Shown here: positions 10,632-20,417 of the stretch, in pieces
Layout of the letters: the number at the start of each line of letters is the position of its first letter
How positions within the stretch are numbered: the first letter of the stretch is position 1
NCBI GenBank assembly: GCA_016209105.1
Contig: JACQWR010000004.1
Coordinates: forward strand, 124,001 to 188,000
Origin: Deltaproteobacteria bacterium
GTDB lineage: Bacteria; Desulfobacterota; Syntrophia; Syntrophales; JACQWR01
Direction of reading: 5' to 3'
Length of the DNA stretch: 64,000 nt
The notes under the pieces: generated by a model
Database searches by the model: none
Seen by the model: only the letters and a program-made list of their open reading frames with translations
What the model was told of the DNA's origin: nothing
Made by a program: the position numbers and the translations under genes

Positions 10632-11898
10632 AGTCGTAGTCACGGGAATGGGGGTGGTCGCGCCGAATGCTCATGGGCTTCAAAAGTATGAGGCAGCCCT
10701 GCGCGAGGGGCGATCAGGGATCAGATTTTTACCGGAGCTCGAGAAGCTGAGTTTCGGATGCCAGGTGGGGGGGATTCCAACTGATTTTAACGGCATTCGG
10801 GAACAGTATTTTGATCACGAAAAACTCATGTCCATCAATGACAATATAGGGTATGCCTCTGTTTCCGCGATCGATGCCTGGAGGGATGCCGGATTCGAGG
10901 TGCCCGATGCGGCCGACGACCGGGTTGACTGGGATACGGGGATCATTGTTGGTTCCGGTATCGGCGGCATGGATACGATCGCCACGACGGTTGTTCCCAT
11001 GGTTAACGATGGGAAGGTCCGTCGCATGGGAAGCAGGATCGTCGAGCAGGTCATGAACAGCGGTACCAGTGCCCGCGTTGCCGGCATCTTGGCAACGGGG
11101 AATCAGGTTACCTCCAATTCCTCCGCTTGCAGCACGGGGAACGAGGCTATTATAGAAGCCGCCTTCCGCATCCGGTCGGGGCTGGCCAAACGTATTCTGG
11201 CCGGGGGGAGCGAGGGCTCGTCGCCTTACATCTGGGCGGGTTTTGATGCCATGCGCGTTATTGCCCGCAAATACAATGACAATCCGGCGGCGGCTTCCCG
11301 TCCCATGAGCGCCTCGGCAAACGGTTTTGTGCCGGGAGCGGGAGGGGCCATTCTCGTCATCGAGGATTTGCAGACTGCCTTGGATCGTGGGGCGCGCATC
11401 TATGCGGAAATATTAGGCGGCTATGTGAATTGCGGCGGTCAGCGGCAAGGGGGGTCTATGACGGCCCCGAACCCGGAAGGGGTGAAACGCTGCATCAGAG
11501 GCGCCATCGCTCAGGCCGGCATTGATCCCGGAATGATTAATGCCATTAACGGTCATCTCACGGCCACCTTTGCCGATCCCTATGAGTTAAAGAACTGGTC
11601 GGAGGCGCTGGGACGGGGTCCGGAGGATTTCCCGTACATCAATTCCACCAAATCCATGGTTGGCCACTGTCTCGGTGCGGCGGGGGCTATAGAGTGCGTT
11701 GCCGTTGTTTTACAGCTTTACCGGGGATTCATTCACCCATCCATCAACTGCGAGGATCTCCATCCCGACATCGAGGCGTTTGCGGGCAAGATACCCCATA
11801 AGCTGATTGAGAGTCCCGATATTAACATCATTGCCAAGGCCGGATTCGGTTTCGGCGATGTGAATAGCTGTTTGATATTCAAAAAATGGGAATCCTAA
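10621..11898 (+). CDS. 3-oxoacyl-ACP synthase II-like (divergent KAS I/II)
   Basis: NSSACSTGNEAI (Cys), INGHLTATFADPYE (His, divergent), STKSMVGHCLGAAGAIE (His). Confidence 0.9.
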   Translation: MTSRVVVTGMGVVAPNAHGLQKYEAALREGRSGIRFLPELEKLSFGCQVGGIPTDFNGIREQYFDHEKLMSINDNIGYASVSAIDAWRDAGFEVPDAADDRVDWDTGIIVGSGIGGMDTIATTVVPMVNDGKVRRMGSRIVEQVMNSGTSARVAGILATGNQVTSNSSACSTGNEAIIEAAFRIRSGLAKRILAGGSEGSSPYIWAGFDAMRVIARKYNDNPAAASRPMSASANGFVPGAGGAILVIEDLQTALDRGARIYAEILGGYVNCGGQRQGGSMTAPNPEGVKRCIRGAIAQAGIDPGMINAINGHLTATFADPYELKNWSEALGRGPEDFPYINSTKSMVGHCLGAAGAIECVAVVLQLYRGFIHPSINCEDLHPDIEAFAGKIPHKLIESPDINIIAKAGFGFGDVNSCLIFKKWES

Positions 11899-11924
11899 TA
11901 CATTAATTCGAAAAGGAGCAGGAC

Positions 11925-12173
11925 ATGGACGAGAAAAAAATTTATGACGAGTTTATGAACATTATTAAGATTTATGCGAAGGATGCGAGTCTCTTGGAAA
12001 AGGCAACGAAAGACACGCATATCCTGAACGACCTGAAGGTAAATTCGGCCCGCCTTGTTGATATCATTATAAAATGTGAGGATGTGTTTGGCATTGAGAT
12101 AGATGATGAGGACGCGGATAAGATCAGGACTATCGGAGATGCCGTAGGAGTCATAAAGGGGAAGCTTGGTTAG
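11925..12173 (+). CDS. Acyl carrier protein (atypical)
   Basis: 82 aa, helical ACP-like; putative phosphopantetheine Ser in LKVNSARLVDII; sits between KS and PlsC/PPTase genes. Confidence 0.85.
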   Translation: MDEKKIYDEFMNIIKIYAKDASLLEKATKDTHILNDLKVNSARLVDIIIKCEDVFGIEIDDEDADKIRTIGDAVGVIKGKLG

Positions 12174-12181
12174 GGGCATAC

Positions 12182-13006
12182 ATGGACAGTAAAGAAAAGA
12201 TTCTTTTGTCCTGTCAGTACATTCTGGGCCAGATCGCGATTTTTGTTCTGGCCCCGCTCGTTTATCTTACCGTACGACTGTTCGGCTACAGGGTAAGGAA
12301 TCTGAGAGCAATACGGAAAGAATGCGGTCGGCATTTTAAGGCTCATGACGGCCCGTGGATCGTGTGCGCGAATCACCTCACCAACATAGATTCGGTGATC
12401 TTGGCCTATGCCATCGCTCCGATGCAGCGCTACATGTTCAAGTTTAAACTTTTACCGTGGAATCTGCCGGAGCGCGCAAATTTCCAGCGCAACATTCTCT
12501 CCAGCATTATGTGCTACTTGGTGAAGTGCATTCCCGTGAGTCGCGGCGGTGACCGGGAAGAGATGAAGATGGTGCTGGAAAAATGCATCTACGTTCTGGA
12601 GCGCGGGCAGGTACTGCTCATTTTCCCTGAGGGAGGGCGTTCCCGCACCGGTCGGATCAATCCCGACAACGTATCGTACGGGGTGGGACGTTTTGTTCAG
12701 AATTTTGAAAACTGCAAGGTGATGTGCATCTACATGCGCGGAGACGGCCAGGACCACTACAGTACCATTCCTCGTCTGGGCGAGCGTTTTTCTGTTCACG
12801 TTGACGTGCTGAACCCGGAAAGAATAGCGTTAAACGGCTTGAGGGCCCAGCGGTACTACGCAGAAATGATCATCAAGCATCTGGCGCTCATGGAGGAAAC
12901 CTACTTTGCCTCTCGTCGGCAACGACATAGTGGACTTACTGCATCCCGATGCGAGGGGGATGAGCCGGAATATCCGCTTCATCAGACGCGTTTTCGTTCC
13001 GGATGA
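12182..13006 (+). CDS. 1-acyl-glycerol-phosphate acyltransferase (PlsC-like)
   Basis: CANHLTNIDS (HX4D-like), LIFPEGGRSRTG motif. Confidence 0.85.
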   Translation: MDSKEKILLSCQYILGQIAIFVLAPLVYLTVRLFGYRVRNLRAIRKECGRHFKAHDGPWIVCANHLTNIDSVILAYAIAPMQRYMFKFKLLPWNLPERANFQRNILSSIMCYLVKCIPVSRGGDREEMKMVLEKCIYVLERGQVLLIFPEGGRSRTGRINPDNVSYGVGRFVQNFENCKVMCIYMRGDGQDHYSTIPRLGERFSVHVDVLNPERIALNGLRAQRYYAEMIIKHLALMEETYFASRRQRHSGLTASRCEGDEPEYPLHQTRFRSG

Positions 13007-13595
13007 GCAGGAGCGGATAATCCGTGCCCGCTGTCCCGATTCCTTGTTGTGGAGCATGTGGGCCGCCAAGGAGGCGGCATATAAAATTACCAGCAAAATC
13101 CACCCCGGCGTTTCATCTGCTCCAAATCTTTACAGGGTCAGTTATGACGGCGAAACGGAAGAGACGATGACCGGTCAGGACGGGTATGCTTTCGGCAGTG
13201 TCGGTACTCCTTGCGGCACCGTCGTCATAAAATCACTGGTAAACCGTGACTATGTCCACTGCATCGGTGTTGACGGCACCCCCGCGGACATACAGGCGGT
13301 TGTCTGGGATGTTGACCAGATCATAAGGGACGGGAAACCCGCTGCGGACAACGAATCCTTTTTCATACGCGAAAAAGCGGGAAAACGTCTCTCGGCATAC
13401 CTGAATGCCGATCCCGCGGAAATTGACATACGGCGCCGGAGAAGGGGGGCTTCCGGGTTGGGGCCGCCCCGTGTGTTTTGCAGGGGAAGGCGCGCGGAAA
13501 TTGATATTAGCTTAAGTCATGACGGCAGATTTGCCGCCTATGCGTTCGCGCGCAGCGATTTGACCGGGGGCGCGCCTGCATGTCCCGCCTTGTAG
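12906..13595 (+). CDS. 4'-phosphopantetheinyl transferase superfamily protein
   Basis: VGNDIVDLLHPD and MWAAKEAAYK motifs; overlaps the upstream PlsC-like gene by ~100 nt in another frame. Confidence 0.85.
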   Translation: MPLVGNDIVDLLHPDARGMSRNIRFIRRVFVPDEQERIIRARCPDSLLWSMWAAKEAAYKITSKIHPGVSSAPNLYRVSYDGETEETMTGQDGYAFGSVGTPCGTVVIKSLVNRDYVHCIGVDGTPADIQAVVWDVDQIIRDGKPAADNESFFIREKAGKRLSAYLNADPAEIDIRRRRRGASGLGPPRVFCRGRRAEIDISLSHDGRFAAYAFARSDLTGGAPACPAL

Positions 13596-13609
13596 GCGGG
13601 GAGTTTAAC

Positions 13610-13639
13610 TTGACATCCACGATTGCACTACCTTATAGA
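13610..13639 (+). promoter_or_regulatory. Sigma-70-like promoter upstream of the carboxyltransferase gene
   Basis: TTGACA (13610-13615), 18-nt spacer, TATAGA (13634-13639). Confidence 0.55.
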
Positions 13640-13740
13640 GCGCGCCCCTTCAGGGGATGAATTATTTTAAAGAAGCGCCCGGCGGCTATTCTTCGCCGGG
13701 TGCGGAGAGGTTGGGATTGAACGACGTGAGGAGTGATACG

Positions 13741-15144
13741 GTGAAAAACCCTTTGAAAATTCAGGATAATACTTTGCGTGATGGACATCAGTCTCTCTTT
13801 GCCACGAGGATGCGGACGGAGGATATGCTCCCCATTGCCGAGAAAATGGACGAGGTCGGTTTCTGGGCTGTGGAAGTTTGGGGTGGAGCGACCTTTGATA
13901 CGATGCATCGTTTTCTCGATGAGGACCCCTGGGAACGGCCGAAGACGCTGAAACGCTATATTAAAAAAACTCCCTTCTCCATGCTGCTCAGGGGACAGAA
14001 CCTCGTAGGCTACCGAAACTATCCCGATGACGTGGCCAAGGCGTTCGTGGACAAGGCCTGCGAAGTCGGCATTGATGTCTTCAGGATATTCGATGCCTTG
14101 AATGATCTGAGGAATTTCCAGCCCTGCATGGAGAGGATCAAGGCCAACGGGAAGCACGTTGAGGCCTCCGTGTGCTATTCTCTGACGGAGCGGCGTCTCG
14201 GCGGGGATGTGTATAACCTGGCCTATTTCATATCCAAGTGCAAAGACCTTGAGGCGATGGGCGCTGATACCATCTGCGTCAAGGACATGGCGGGAATTTT
14301 ATCTCCCTATGATGCCTATCAACTAATCGCGGCCCTCAAGAAGGTTATCAAGGTTCCCCTGCATCTGCACACGCACTCTACGAGCGGCATGGCCGCCATG
14401 ACCTATCTCAAGGCAATAGAGGCGGGAGTGGATATCGTGGATACCTGCCTGGCCCCCTTTGCCCTAAGGACCTCCATGCCAGCCGTGGAGCCGCTGGTGG
14501 TAACCCTGCAGGGTACTGCGCGGGACACGGGTTTGGACCTGTACAAGCTCCTGCAAATGGGTAATCACCTTGAAGAGATTGCCCCCAAGTACAGCGGTTT
14601 CCTGGCCACCAACACCCTGTCCGTGATTGATACAGGGGTGCTGGCGCATCAAATACCGGGAGGCATGATCTCCAATCTTGTCAGTCAACTCAAGGAAATG
14701 AACGCCCTCGACCGTCTTCCCGATGTCTATGAAGAAATACCCCGTACCCGCAGGGAATCGGGGACTCCGCCTTTAGTCACGCCCACCTCGCAAATTGTGG
14801 GAGTGCAGGCGGTCATGAATGTCCTGTACGGAAGATATAAAATGGTCACCAATCAGTTCAAGGACCTGATGTATGGACTCTATGGGAAAACCCCTATGCC
14901 GATAGATCCGGAGGTACGGAAAAAAATACTGAAAACATCCAAGAAAGGGCAAACACCCGTTACAGGGAGACCCGCAGACTATCTCAAGCCGGAAATGGCT
15001 GAAGCGAAAGAAAAGCTGGGCGGACTGGCGAAAAATGAGGAAGACGTACTCACCTATGCCCTCTATCCGACAACGGGCGAGCAGTTCCTGCGGCGCAAAT
15101 ACGGATTGGAGGGAAAACCGGGAGATTCTCCGAAAGGCAATTAG
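13741..15144 (+). CDS. Pyruvate/oxaloacetate carboxyltransferase subunit (PycB/5S-like), without an obvious biotinyl domain
   Basis: IQDNTLRDGHQSLFATRMR, VCVKDMAG-like and HTHSTSGMA motifs; GTG 13741 preceded by AGGAG (the ORF track opens at 13657). Confidence 0.85.
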   Translation: MKNPLKIQDNTLRDGHQSLFATRMRTEDMLPIAEKMDEVGFWAVEVWGGATFDTMHRFLDEDPWERPKTLKRYIKKTPFSMLLRGQNLVGYRNYPDDVAKAFVDKACEVGIDVFRIFDALNDLRNFQPCMERIKANGKHVEASVCYSLTERRLGGDVYNLAYFISKCKDLEAMGADTICVKDMAGILSPYDAYQLIAALKKVIKVPLHLHTHSTSGMAAMTYLKAIEAGVDIVDTCLAPFALRTSMPAVEPLVVTLQGTARDTGLDLYKLLQMGNHLEEIAPKYSGFLATNTLSVIDTGVLAHQIPGGMISNLVSQLKEMNALDRLPDVYEEIPRTRRESGTPPLVTPTSQIVGVQAVMNVLYGRYKMVTNQFKDLMYGLYGKTPMPIDPEVRKKILKTSKKGQTPVTGRPADYLKPEMAEAKEKLGGLAKNEEDVLTYALYPTTGEQFLRRKYGLEGKPGDSPKGN

Positions 15145-15269
15145 CGGTTTGTTGCCAATCTTTCCCCGCAGAGTTGAGCTTGACGACTTCGCAAAAATTA
15201 ACGCTTTCCGCTTACGCGGCGGGACTTCCCGGTCGGAAAAGAATATATTCTCTTGGGCGGGAGCGGATA

Positions 15270-16295
15270 TCAGAAAATGTTCTGTTTCTCCCTCGGGTGC
15301 TCCTCGTATCCCTGTGTCGTGTAAAAGGATGCCTTGTCGAAGAAGATGATGATTCTCCTGTCAAGTTCAAGCGCCATGTAGATATCAATGGTTTTCTGCC
15401 ACATGCCCCTGGTAAGGGCGAACTCCCAGATGTGCTTCCTGGTGAGGCTCAGGGCGCTCAATACCTCGCTCAATTTGAATCCTTCCTTTCTCCGTTCTCT
15501 GCCCAGCTGCATATAAAAATCCCTGATGTCGTTGTCCGAATAATAGCCGCCGAGCCATTTATCGAACTGGGAAAGGATGCTGTGCACCCTTCGGTAAAGC
15601 CTGGCTTTATCAAACGAGTGATAGGTGGGCGTGGAACGGTTTGACGAGACGTCCTGGATCCACAGTCGGGCAATCTGTTCAGCGTTCTTTTCCACTGTGT
15701 CTGTGAGTCGGCTGGAAAGAAGATTCTTTTTCCCCGCATCTGATTGGTCCGGAGCCATGGCATGTCTGAAAGAATCAACGATCGCCCAGTATTCACTTTT
15801 GCTTTTCATATAGGCCTTAACAGCCTTATTGTTGGCGCTGAAAGCGAGGGATGGTAGGTTTTCAAGTGATGCGTATTTTACCTCCACGGAATCATCACCG
15901 GGTTTAAGAACGCCTCCCACTTGCTCCACCTCGAAGGTGAGAAAGATAAGATCGCCGTAATAGTAGTCCATGACCGAATCCACATGAACAAGGCCGATGA
16001 TATTGGCCTTCACGCCCGTTTCCTCTTCCAGTTCCCTGAGCAGCGCATCTTCTATGCTTTCCCCGGTTTCGGCAAAACCCGTCGGCAGGCACCACTCTCC
16101 CTTGTAGGGATCATTTCCCCTTTTCACGAGCAGGATGCTTCGTCCGTACGCGAGGATGGAGGAAACAACGGGGAGGGGGTTTTCATAGAAGAAGGTCGCA
16201 CAATAGGGACAGTAAGCGCGGGTAACGTCGTTTTCCGTTCTCGTTACCGTGCTGACCCCGCAATAGGGACAGAATGCTTTTTCTTTTTTTTTCAT
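15270..16295 (-). CDS. Zinc ribbon-NUDIX hydrolase fused to a C-terminal RsbRD-N-like domain
   Basis: CPYC...CPYC ribbon, Nudix box GFAETGESIEDALLRELEEETGV, then an ~170-aa helical region (RLWIQDVSSNRSTPTYHSFDKARLYRRVHSIL...). Confidence 0.75.
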   Translation of the reverse strand: MKKKEKAFCPYCGVSTVTRTENDVTRAYCPYCATFFYENPLPVVSSILAYGRSILLVKRGNDPYKGEWCLPTGFAETGESIEDALLRELEEETGVKANIIGLVHVDSVMDYYYGDLIFLTFEVEQVGGVLKPGDDSVEVKYASLENLPSLAFSANNKAVKAYMKSKSEYWAIVDSFRHAMAPDQSDAGKKNLLSSRLTDTVEKNAEQIARLWIQDVSSNRSTPTYHSFDKARLYRRVHSILSQFDKWLGGYYSDNDIRDFYMQLGRERRKEGFKLSEVLSALSLTRKHIWEFALTRGMWQKTIDIYMALELDRRIIIFFDKASFYTTQGYEEHPREKQNIF

Positions 16296-17137
16296 GATGC
16301 CTTTCTCTCGAATTGGGGATCGGTGCAGATAAAGATGCCGTCGTCCTTCAACAGGACAAAGCGGTTCTGTGCGACAGCGATCCGCTGCAGTTGTCCGGCC
16401 AGCAGGGCCGTTACCGTTTGCACATCACACGGTGTTTCAGACAGGAAGAACAGAGTCTTAAAACGGAAATATTCCAGCAGTTCCCGTATATCATCGGGAC
16501 TGAAGATGAGGGAATTATGGTAGCCGATTGCCTGCACCCGGCTGAACCAGGGGGACAACAAGGCAGCGCCGTTCTCCGATGAAAATCCCGCGATGAGCTT
16601 TTCCACGGGAAGGGAGCGTTTATTACCCGCTCCGGCTTCAGGAAGAACCCTCTTCACCGCTTCGATCAGTTCCCGCATGTTGTCCCTGTTGTGGGTAATG
16701 GTAATGAAGATTCCCTTCTCCCGGGTGATTCGGGCAAGATACGGGATGATGCGGGGGAAAAAATAGAGGGCATAGCTGCACAGCACGAGATCAAAGGTTG
16801 CCGCTGCAAATTCCCCGATCAGGGAGGCGCGGGCAGGAAGGAAGCGTCCTTTGACACCGGCATGGCGGCATGCATCAAGAAAAGGCTCTTCATAGTCCCC
16901 GATCACATCCACGCCCGTCACGATCGCATCCGGATGGACTTTCCCCTTCAGCCCTTCGGTAAAAAACCCGAAGCCGCACCCCAGGTCGAGGATTTGACGG
17001 CAGGAACTTAAATCAAGCCCCGCCAAAGCCACCTCTCTAATGTCCTGCGTGTTTGTCGAATGATTTTTTATAATGGTTGCCGCTCTTCTGTGCCCGGTTA
17101 CGTCATCAAAAACCTTTACCATCCCTAAAGTAGCCAT
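16292..17137 (-). CDS. Class I SAM-dependent methyltransferase
   Basis: ILDLGCGFGFFTEGL motif I; likely start at ATG 17137 (ORF track extends to 17368); 4-nt overlap with downstream NUDIX gene. Confidence 0.8.
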   Translation of the reverse strand: MATLGMVKVFDDVTGHRRAATIIKNHSTNTQDIREVALAGLDLSSCRQILDLGCGFGFFTEGLKGKVHPDAIVTGVDVIGDYEEPFLDACRHAGVKGRFLPARASLIGEFAAATFDLVLCSYALYFFPRIIPYLARITREKGIFITITHNRDNMRELIEAVKRVLPEAGAGNKRSLPVEKLIAGFSSENGAALLSPWFSRVQAIGYHNSLIFSPDDIRELLEYFRFKTLFFLSETPCDVQTVTALLAGQLQRIAVAQNRFVLLKDDGIFICTDPQFERKAS

Positions 17138-17168
17138 GCGCTGTGTCCCCCCCCCTTGAGGTTTTTTC

Positions 17169-17197
17169 TTGACACCCAGGCATCTTGTCTTTATGGT
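17169..17197 (+). promoter_or_regulatory. Sigma-70-like promoter upstream of pckG
   Basis: TTGACA, 17-nt spacer, TATGGT. Confidence 0.4.
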
Positions 17198-17269
17198 TGC
17201 ACCGGTCAAATAATGTGAACGCAGTATAACATTATTCGCCGGATAATTAAACAGGATAGGGAGTAGATA

Positions 17270-19063
17270 ATGGCCGTACATGAAAAGTTGCGGGACTGGG
17301 TGGAAGAGATGGCGGCGATGTGCCGCCCGGACAAGGTTTGCTGGTGTGATGGATCGTTGGAAGAACATGACCGGCTCGCCGCAGAGGCAGTGGAAAAAAA
17401 TAACTTAAAAAAGCTGAATGAGAAAAAGAGACCGGGATGCTACTACGCAACATCAACGCCCGATGATGTTGCCCGTGTGGAAGACAGGACGTTCATCTGC
17501 TCGAAGCGCAGAGAAGACGCCGGTCCCACAAACAACTGGCGCGATCCTGAAGAGATGAAACGCATCTTGAAAGGCTTGTATGACGGCTGTATGCGGGGAA
17601 GGACCATGTACGTCATTCCCTTCAGCATGGGACCAATCGGCTCCGACAAATCACATATCGGCGTGGAGTTGACCGACTCCATTTATGTTGTGCTCAACAT
17701 GAGGATCATGACCAGGATCGGGGACCAGGTCAGAGAAGCCCTGGGCGCAGAGGGCGCGTTCATCCCCTGTCTCCATTCCGTGGGAAAGCCGCTCTCCCCG
17801 GATGAAAGAGACGTGCCTTGGCCTTCCAATCCGGAGCACAAGTACATCGTACACTTTCCCGAAGAGAAGATGATCTGGTCCTACGGCAGCGGCTATGGCG
17901 GCAACGCCCTTTTGGGCAAAAAATGCTTTGCCCTCCGCATTGCCTCGGTAATGGCGCGGGAGGCTGGCTGGCTGGCCGAACATATGCTCATTCTCGGCAT
18001 CACGCCGCCCCAGGGTGAAAAAAAATATGTCGCCGGCGCCTTTCCCAGCGCCTGCGGCAAGACGAACCTGGCCATGCTCATCCCCACGATTCCCGGGTGG
18101 AAGGTGGAATGTGTCGGGGACGATATCGCCTGGATGAAGTTCGGCAAAGACGGCAGGCTCTATGCCATCAACCCGGAGGCGGGATTCTTCGGCGTTGCAC
18201 CCGGCACCTCCCTGAAGACGAACTACAACGCCATGCTGACGGTCGCCAGAAATTCCATTTTTACCAACGTCGCCCTGACGCCGGACGGGGACGTCTGGTG
18301 GGAGGAGATGACGGAAGAAAAACCGGCACGGCTCACCAGCTGGCTCGGGGAAGATTGGACGCCGGCAAGCGGAAAGGCGGCGGCGCACCCGAATGCGCGC
18401 TTCACCGCGCCCGCGGCGCAGTGCCCCGCCATTGATCCGACATGGGAGGATCCCGCCGGTGTTCCCCTATCCGCCATCCTGTTCGGGGGAAGGCGTTCTT
18501 CGTTGGTACCGTTGGTTCACGAGGCCTTTAGCTGGAACCATGGGGTTCTTCTCGGCTCCATCATGGCGAGTGAAACAACGGCCGCCGTAATGGGCGCCCT
18601 GGGCAACCTGCGTCGTGACCCCTTTGCCATGCTTCCGTTTTGCGGCTATCACATGGGAGATTATTTCGCCCACTGGCTGAAGATAGGCGGCATGACAGCG
18701 CCGGAAAAACTGCCCAAGATATTTTACGTGAACTGGTTTCGGAAAACAACGGACGGAAAATGGCTCTGGCCCGGATACGGCGAGAACAGCCGGGTACTGA
18801 AATGGATTGTGGAGCGGAGCGGCGGAGGGGGCAAGGCGGACAAGACCCCCATCGGCTATGTACCGTCAGCCGGCGCCCTTGATCTTTCCGGCATGACGAT
18901 TTCCCCGGAGACGTTGCGAGAGGTCCTGCGCGTCGATCCCGGAGAATGGAGGGATGAACTTCCTTCCATCAAGAAACACCTCGAAACCTTTGGCGACAGA
19001 TTGCCCGGTGAATTGCTTGCGGAGTACAAAGCGCTGGAGGAAAGGCTTAACCGTTCCTCTTGA
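17270..19063 (+). CDS. pckG: Phosphoenolpyruvate carboxykinase (GTP)
   Basis: [14 protein letters not shown]-loop, [35 protein letters not shown]. Confidence 0.95.
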   Translation: MAVHEKLRDWVEEMAAMCRPDKVCWCDGSLEEHDRLAAEAVEKNNLKKLNEKKRPGCYYATSTPDDVARVEDRTFICSKRREDAGPTNNWRDPEEMKRILKGLYDGCMRGRTMYVIPFSMGPIGSDKSHIGVELTDSIYVVLNMRIMTRIGDQVREALGAEGAFIPCLHSVGKPLSPDERDVPWPSNPEHKYIVHFPEEKMIWSYGSGYGGNALLGKKCFALRIASVMAREAGWLAEHMLILGITPPQGEKKYVAGAFPSACGKTNLAMLIPTIPGWKVECVGDDIAWMKFGKDGRLYAINPEAGFFGVAPGTSLKTNYNAMLTVARNSIFTNVALTPDGDVWWEEMTEEKPARLTSWLGEDWTPASGKAAAHPNARFTAPAAQCPAIDPTWEDPAGVPLSAILFGGRRSSLVPLVHEAFSWNHGVLLGSIMASETTAAVMGALGNLRRDPFAMLPFCGYHMGDYFAHWLKIGGMTAPEKLPKIFYVNWFRKTTDGKWLWPGYGENSRVLKWIVERSGGGGKADKTPIGYVPSAGALDLSGMTISPETLREVLRVDPGEWRDELPSIKKHLETFGDRLPGELLAEYKALEERLNRSS

Positions 19064-19097
19064 GCGGGGCGTCTTCCGGCACGAAGGGAAGCAGGTC

Positions 19098-20225
19098 GTG
19101 AAGATAGGTTCCTTTGAGTTCAACATGCGGGAACTAGCCGGTTCCATGGGTGACTTCGGTACCCTCTTTCCCCTGGCCATCGGGTATATCGCGGTCTGCG
19201 GTCTTGACCCGGCCGGGTTCCTTGTAATGATGGGACTGGCGAACATCGTCACCGGGCTTGTGTACCGGCTTCCCCTGCCCATCGAGCCAATGAAGGTTCT
19301 GGCCGTGGTGGCCATCGCCCAGCGCTGGTCGCCGTCCATGATTTACGCATCGGGTTTCGGCATGGGTATCGTCTGGCTTCTTTTTGGTATCACGGGCATC
19401 ATGGGCTGGCTCGCCCGGGTGACCCCCGTTCCCGTCATCCGCGGCATCCAGGCCGCTCTCGGGGCGCTCCTCGCCGTGGAGGCCTACAAGATGATTTCCT
19501 CCGCTTTGCTTCTGGGGGCGCTCTCCATCCTGATCGTCCTTACCCTGCGGCAGAGCCGCTATGCTCCGGCCGCCGTCGTCCTGATCGTTCTCGGCCTCGT
19601 CATCATGTTTTTCAAGGGAGAGCTCAGCGGGCTCGATCCACCGGGCTTCCGCCTTCTCCCCCTCACGAGCTTTCGTCCCCGAGAAGTATGGGATACGATG
19701 GTGCTTGCCGGCTTTGCCCAGATCCCCCTGACCGCTACCAACGCCGTCATTGCGACGGCGGCGCTTATTAAGAGCTACTGGCCCGACCGGCCGGTGAGCG
19801 AAAAACATCTTTCCCTAAACCAGGGGATCATGAATTTCATCCTTCCCTTTTTCGGCGGCATGCCGATGTGCCATGGGGCAGGCGGCCTGGCGGGCCAGTA
19901 TTATTTCGGCGCGCGCACCGGGGGGACGAATATAATTGAAGGTTGTATCGAAATCGCGCTCGGACTGTTCATGGCCGCCACGATCGCGGAGTTGTTCGGA
20001 TCGTTCCCCAGGGCCATCATCGGCGCCATGATGTTCATGGTGGGGCTTGAGCTGATAAAATTCGCCGGCTCCGTCCGGCTGGGCTCGGATATCGCGCCCC
20101 TTGCGACAACGCTCATCGTGGCGCTTGCCACCAACATGGCTTTCGGTTTTCTGGCGGGGATGGGGACGCACTATCTCCTGCAGAGATTTCTTGCGCGGAA
20201 GAATGGGGAAGGCGAACGGTCGTAA
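19098..20225 (+). CDS. MOT1-like sulfate/molybdate permease family protein
   Basis: Polytopic; GSMGDFGTLFPLAIGY and PIEPMKVLAVVAIA motifs, MPMCHGAGGLAGQYYFGARTG; probable GTG start 19098. Confidence 0.8.
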   Translation: MKIGSFEFNMRELAGSMGDFGTLFPLAIGYIAVCGLDPAGFLVMMGLANIVTGLVYRLPLPIEPMKVLAVVAIAQRWSPSMIYASGFGMGIVWLLFGITGIMGWLARVTPVPVIRGIQAALGALLAVEAYKMISSALLLGALSILIVLTLRQSRYAPAAVVLIVLGLVIMFFKGELSGLDPPGFRLLPLTSFRPREVWDTMVLAGFAQIPLTATNAVIATAALIKSYWPDRPVSEKHLSLNQGIMNFILPFFGGMPMCHGAGGLAGQYYFGARTGGTNIIEGCIEIALGLFMAATIAELFGSFPRAIIGAMMFMVGLELIKFAGSVRLGSDIAPLATTLIVALATNMAFGFLAGMGTHYLLQRFLARKNGEGERS

Positions 20226-20417
20226 CTTCTTCTTGCCTGCCCCGGCGGTGCCGGCAGGTCCGAAACCAAACCGCACGGCGATGGTGGATTCGGGAACGAG
20301 AGGGGCGGCCCCGTTGGCGAAAAGCTTCACATTCTCGGCGAAATATGATAATCGCTCTACGTAACTGAAAAATTCTTTCCGGGGGCATGCCCGGGAAGAG
20401 CACATAAGGAGTTCCCG

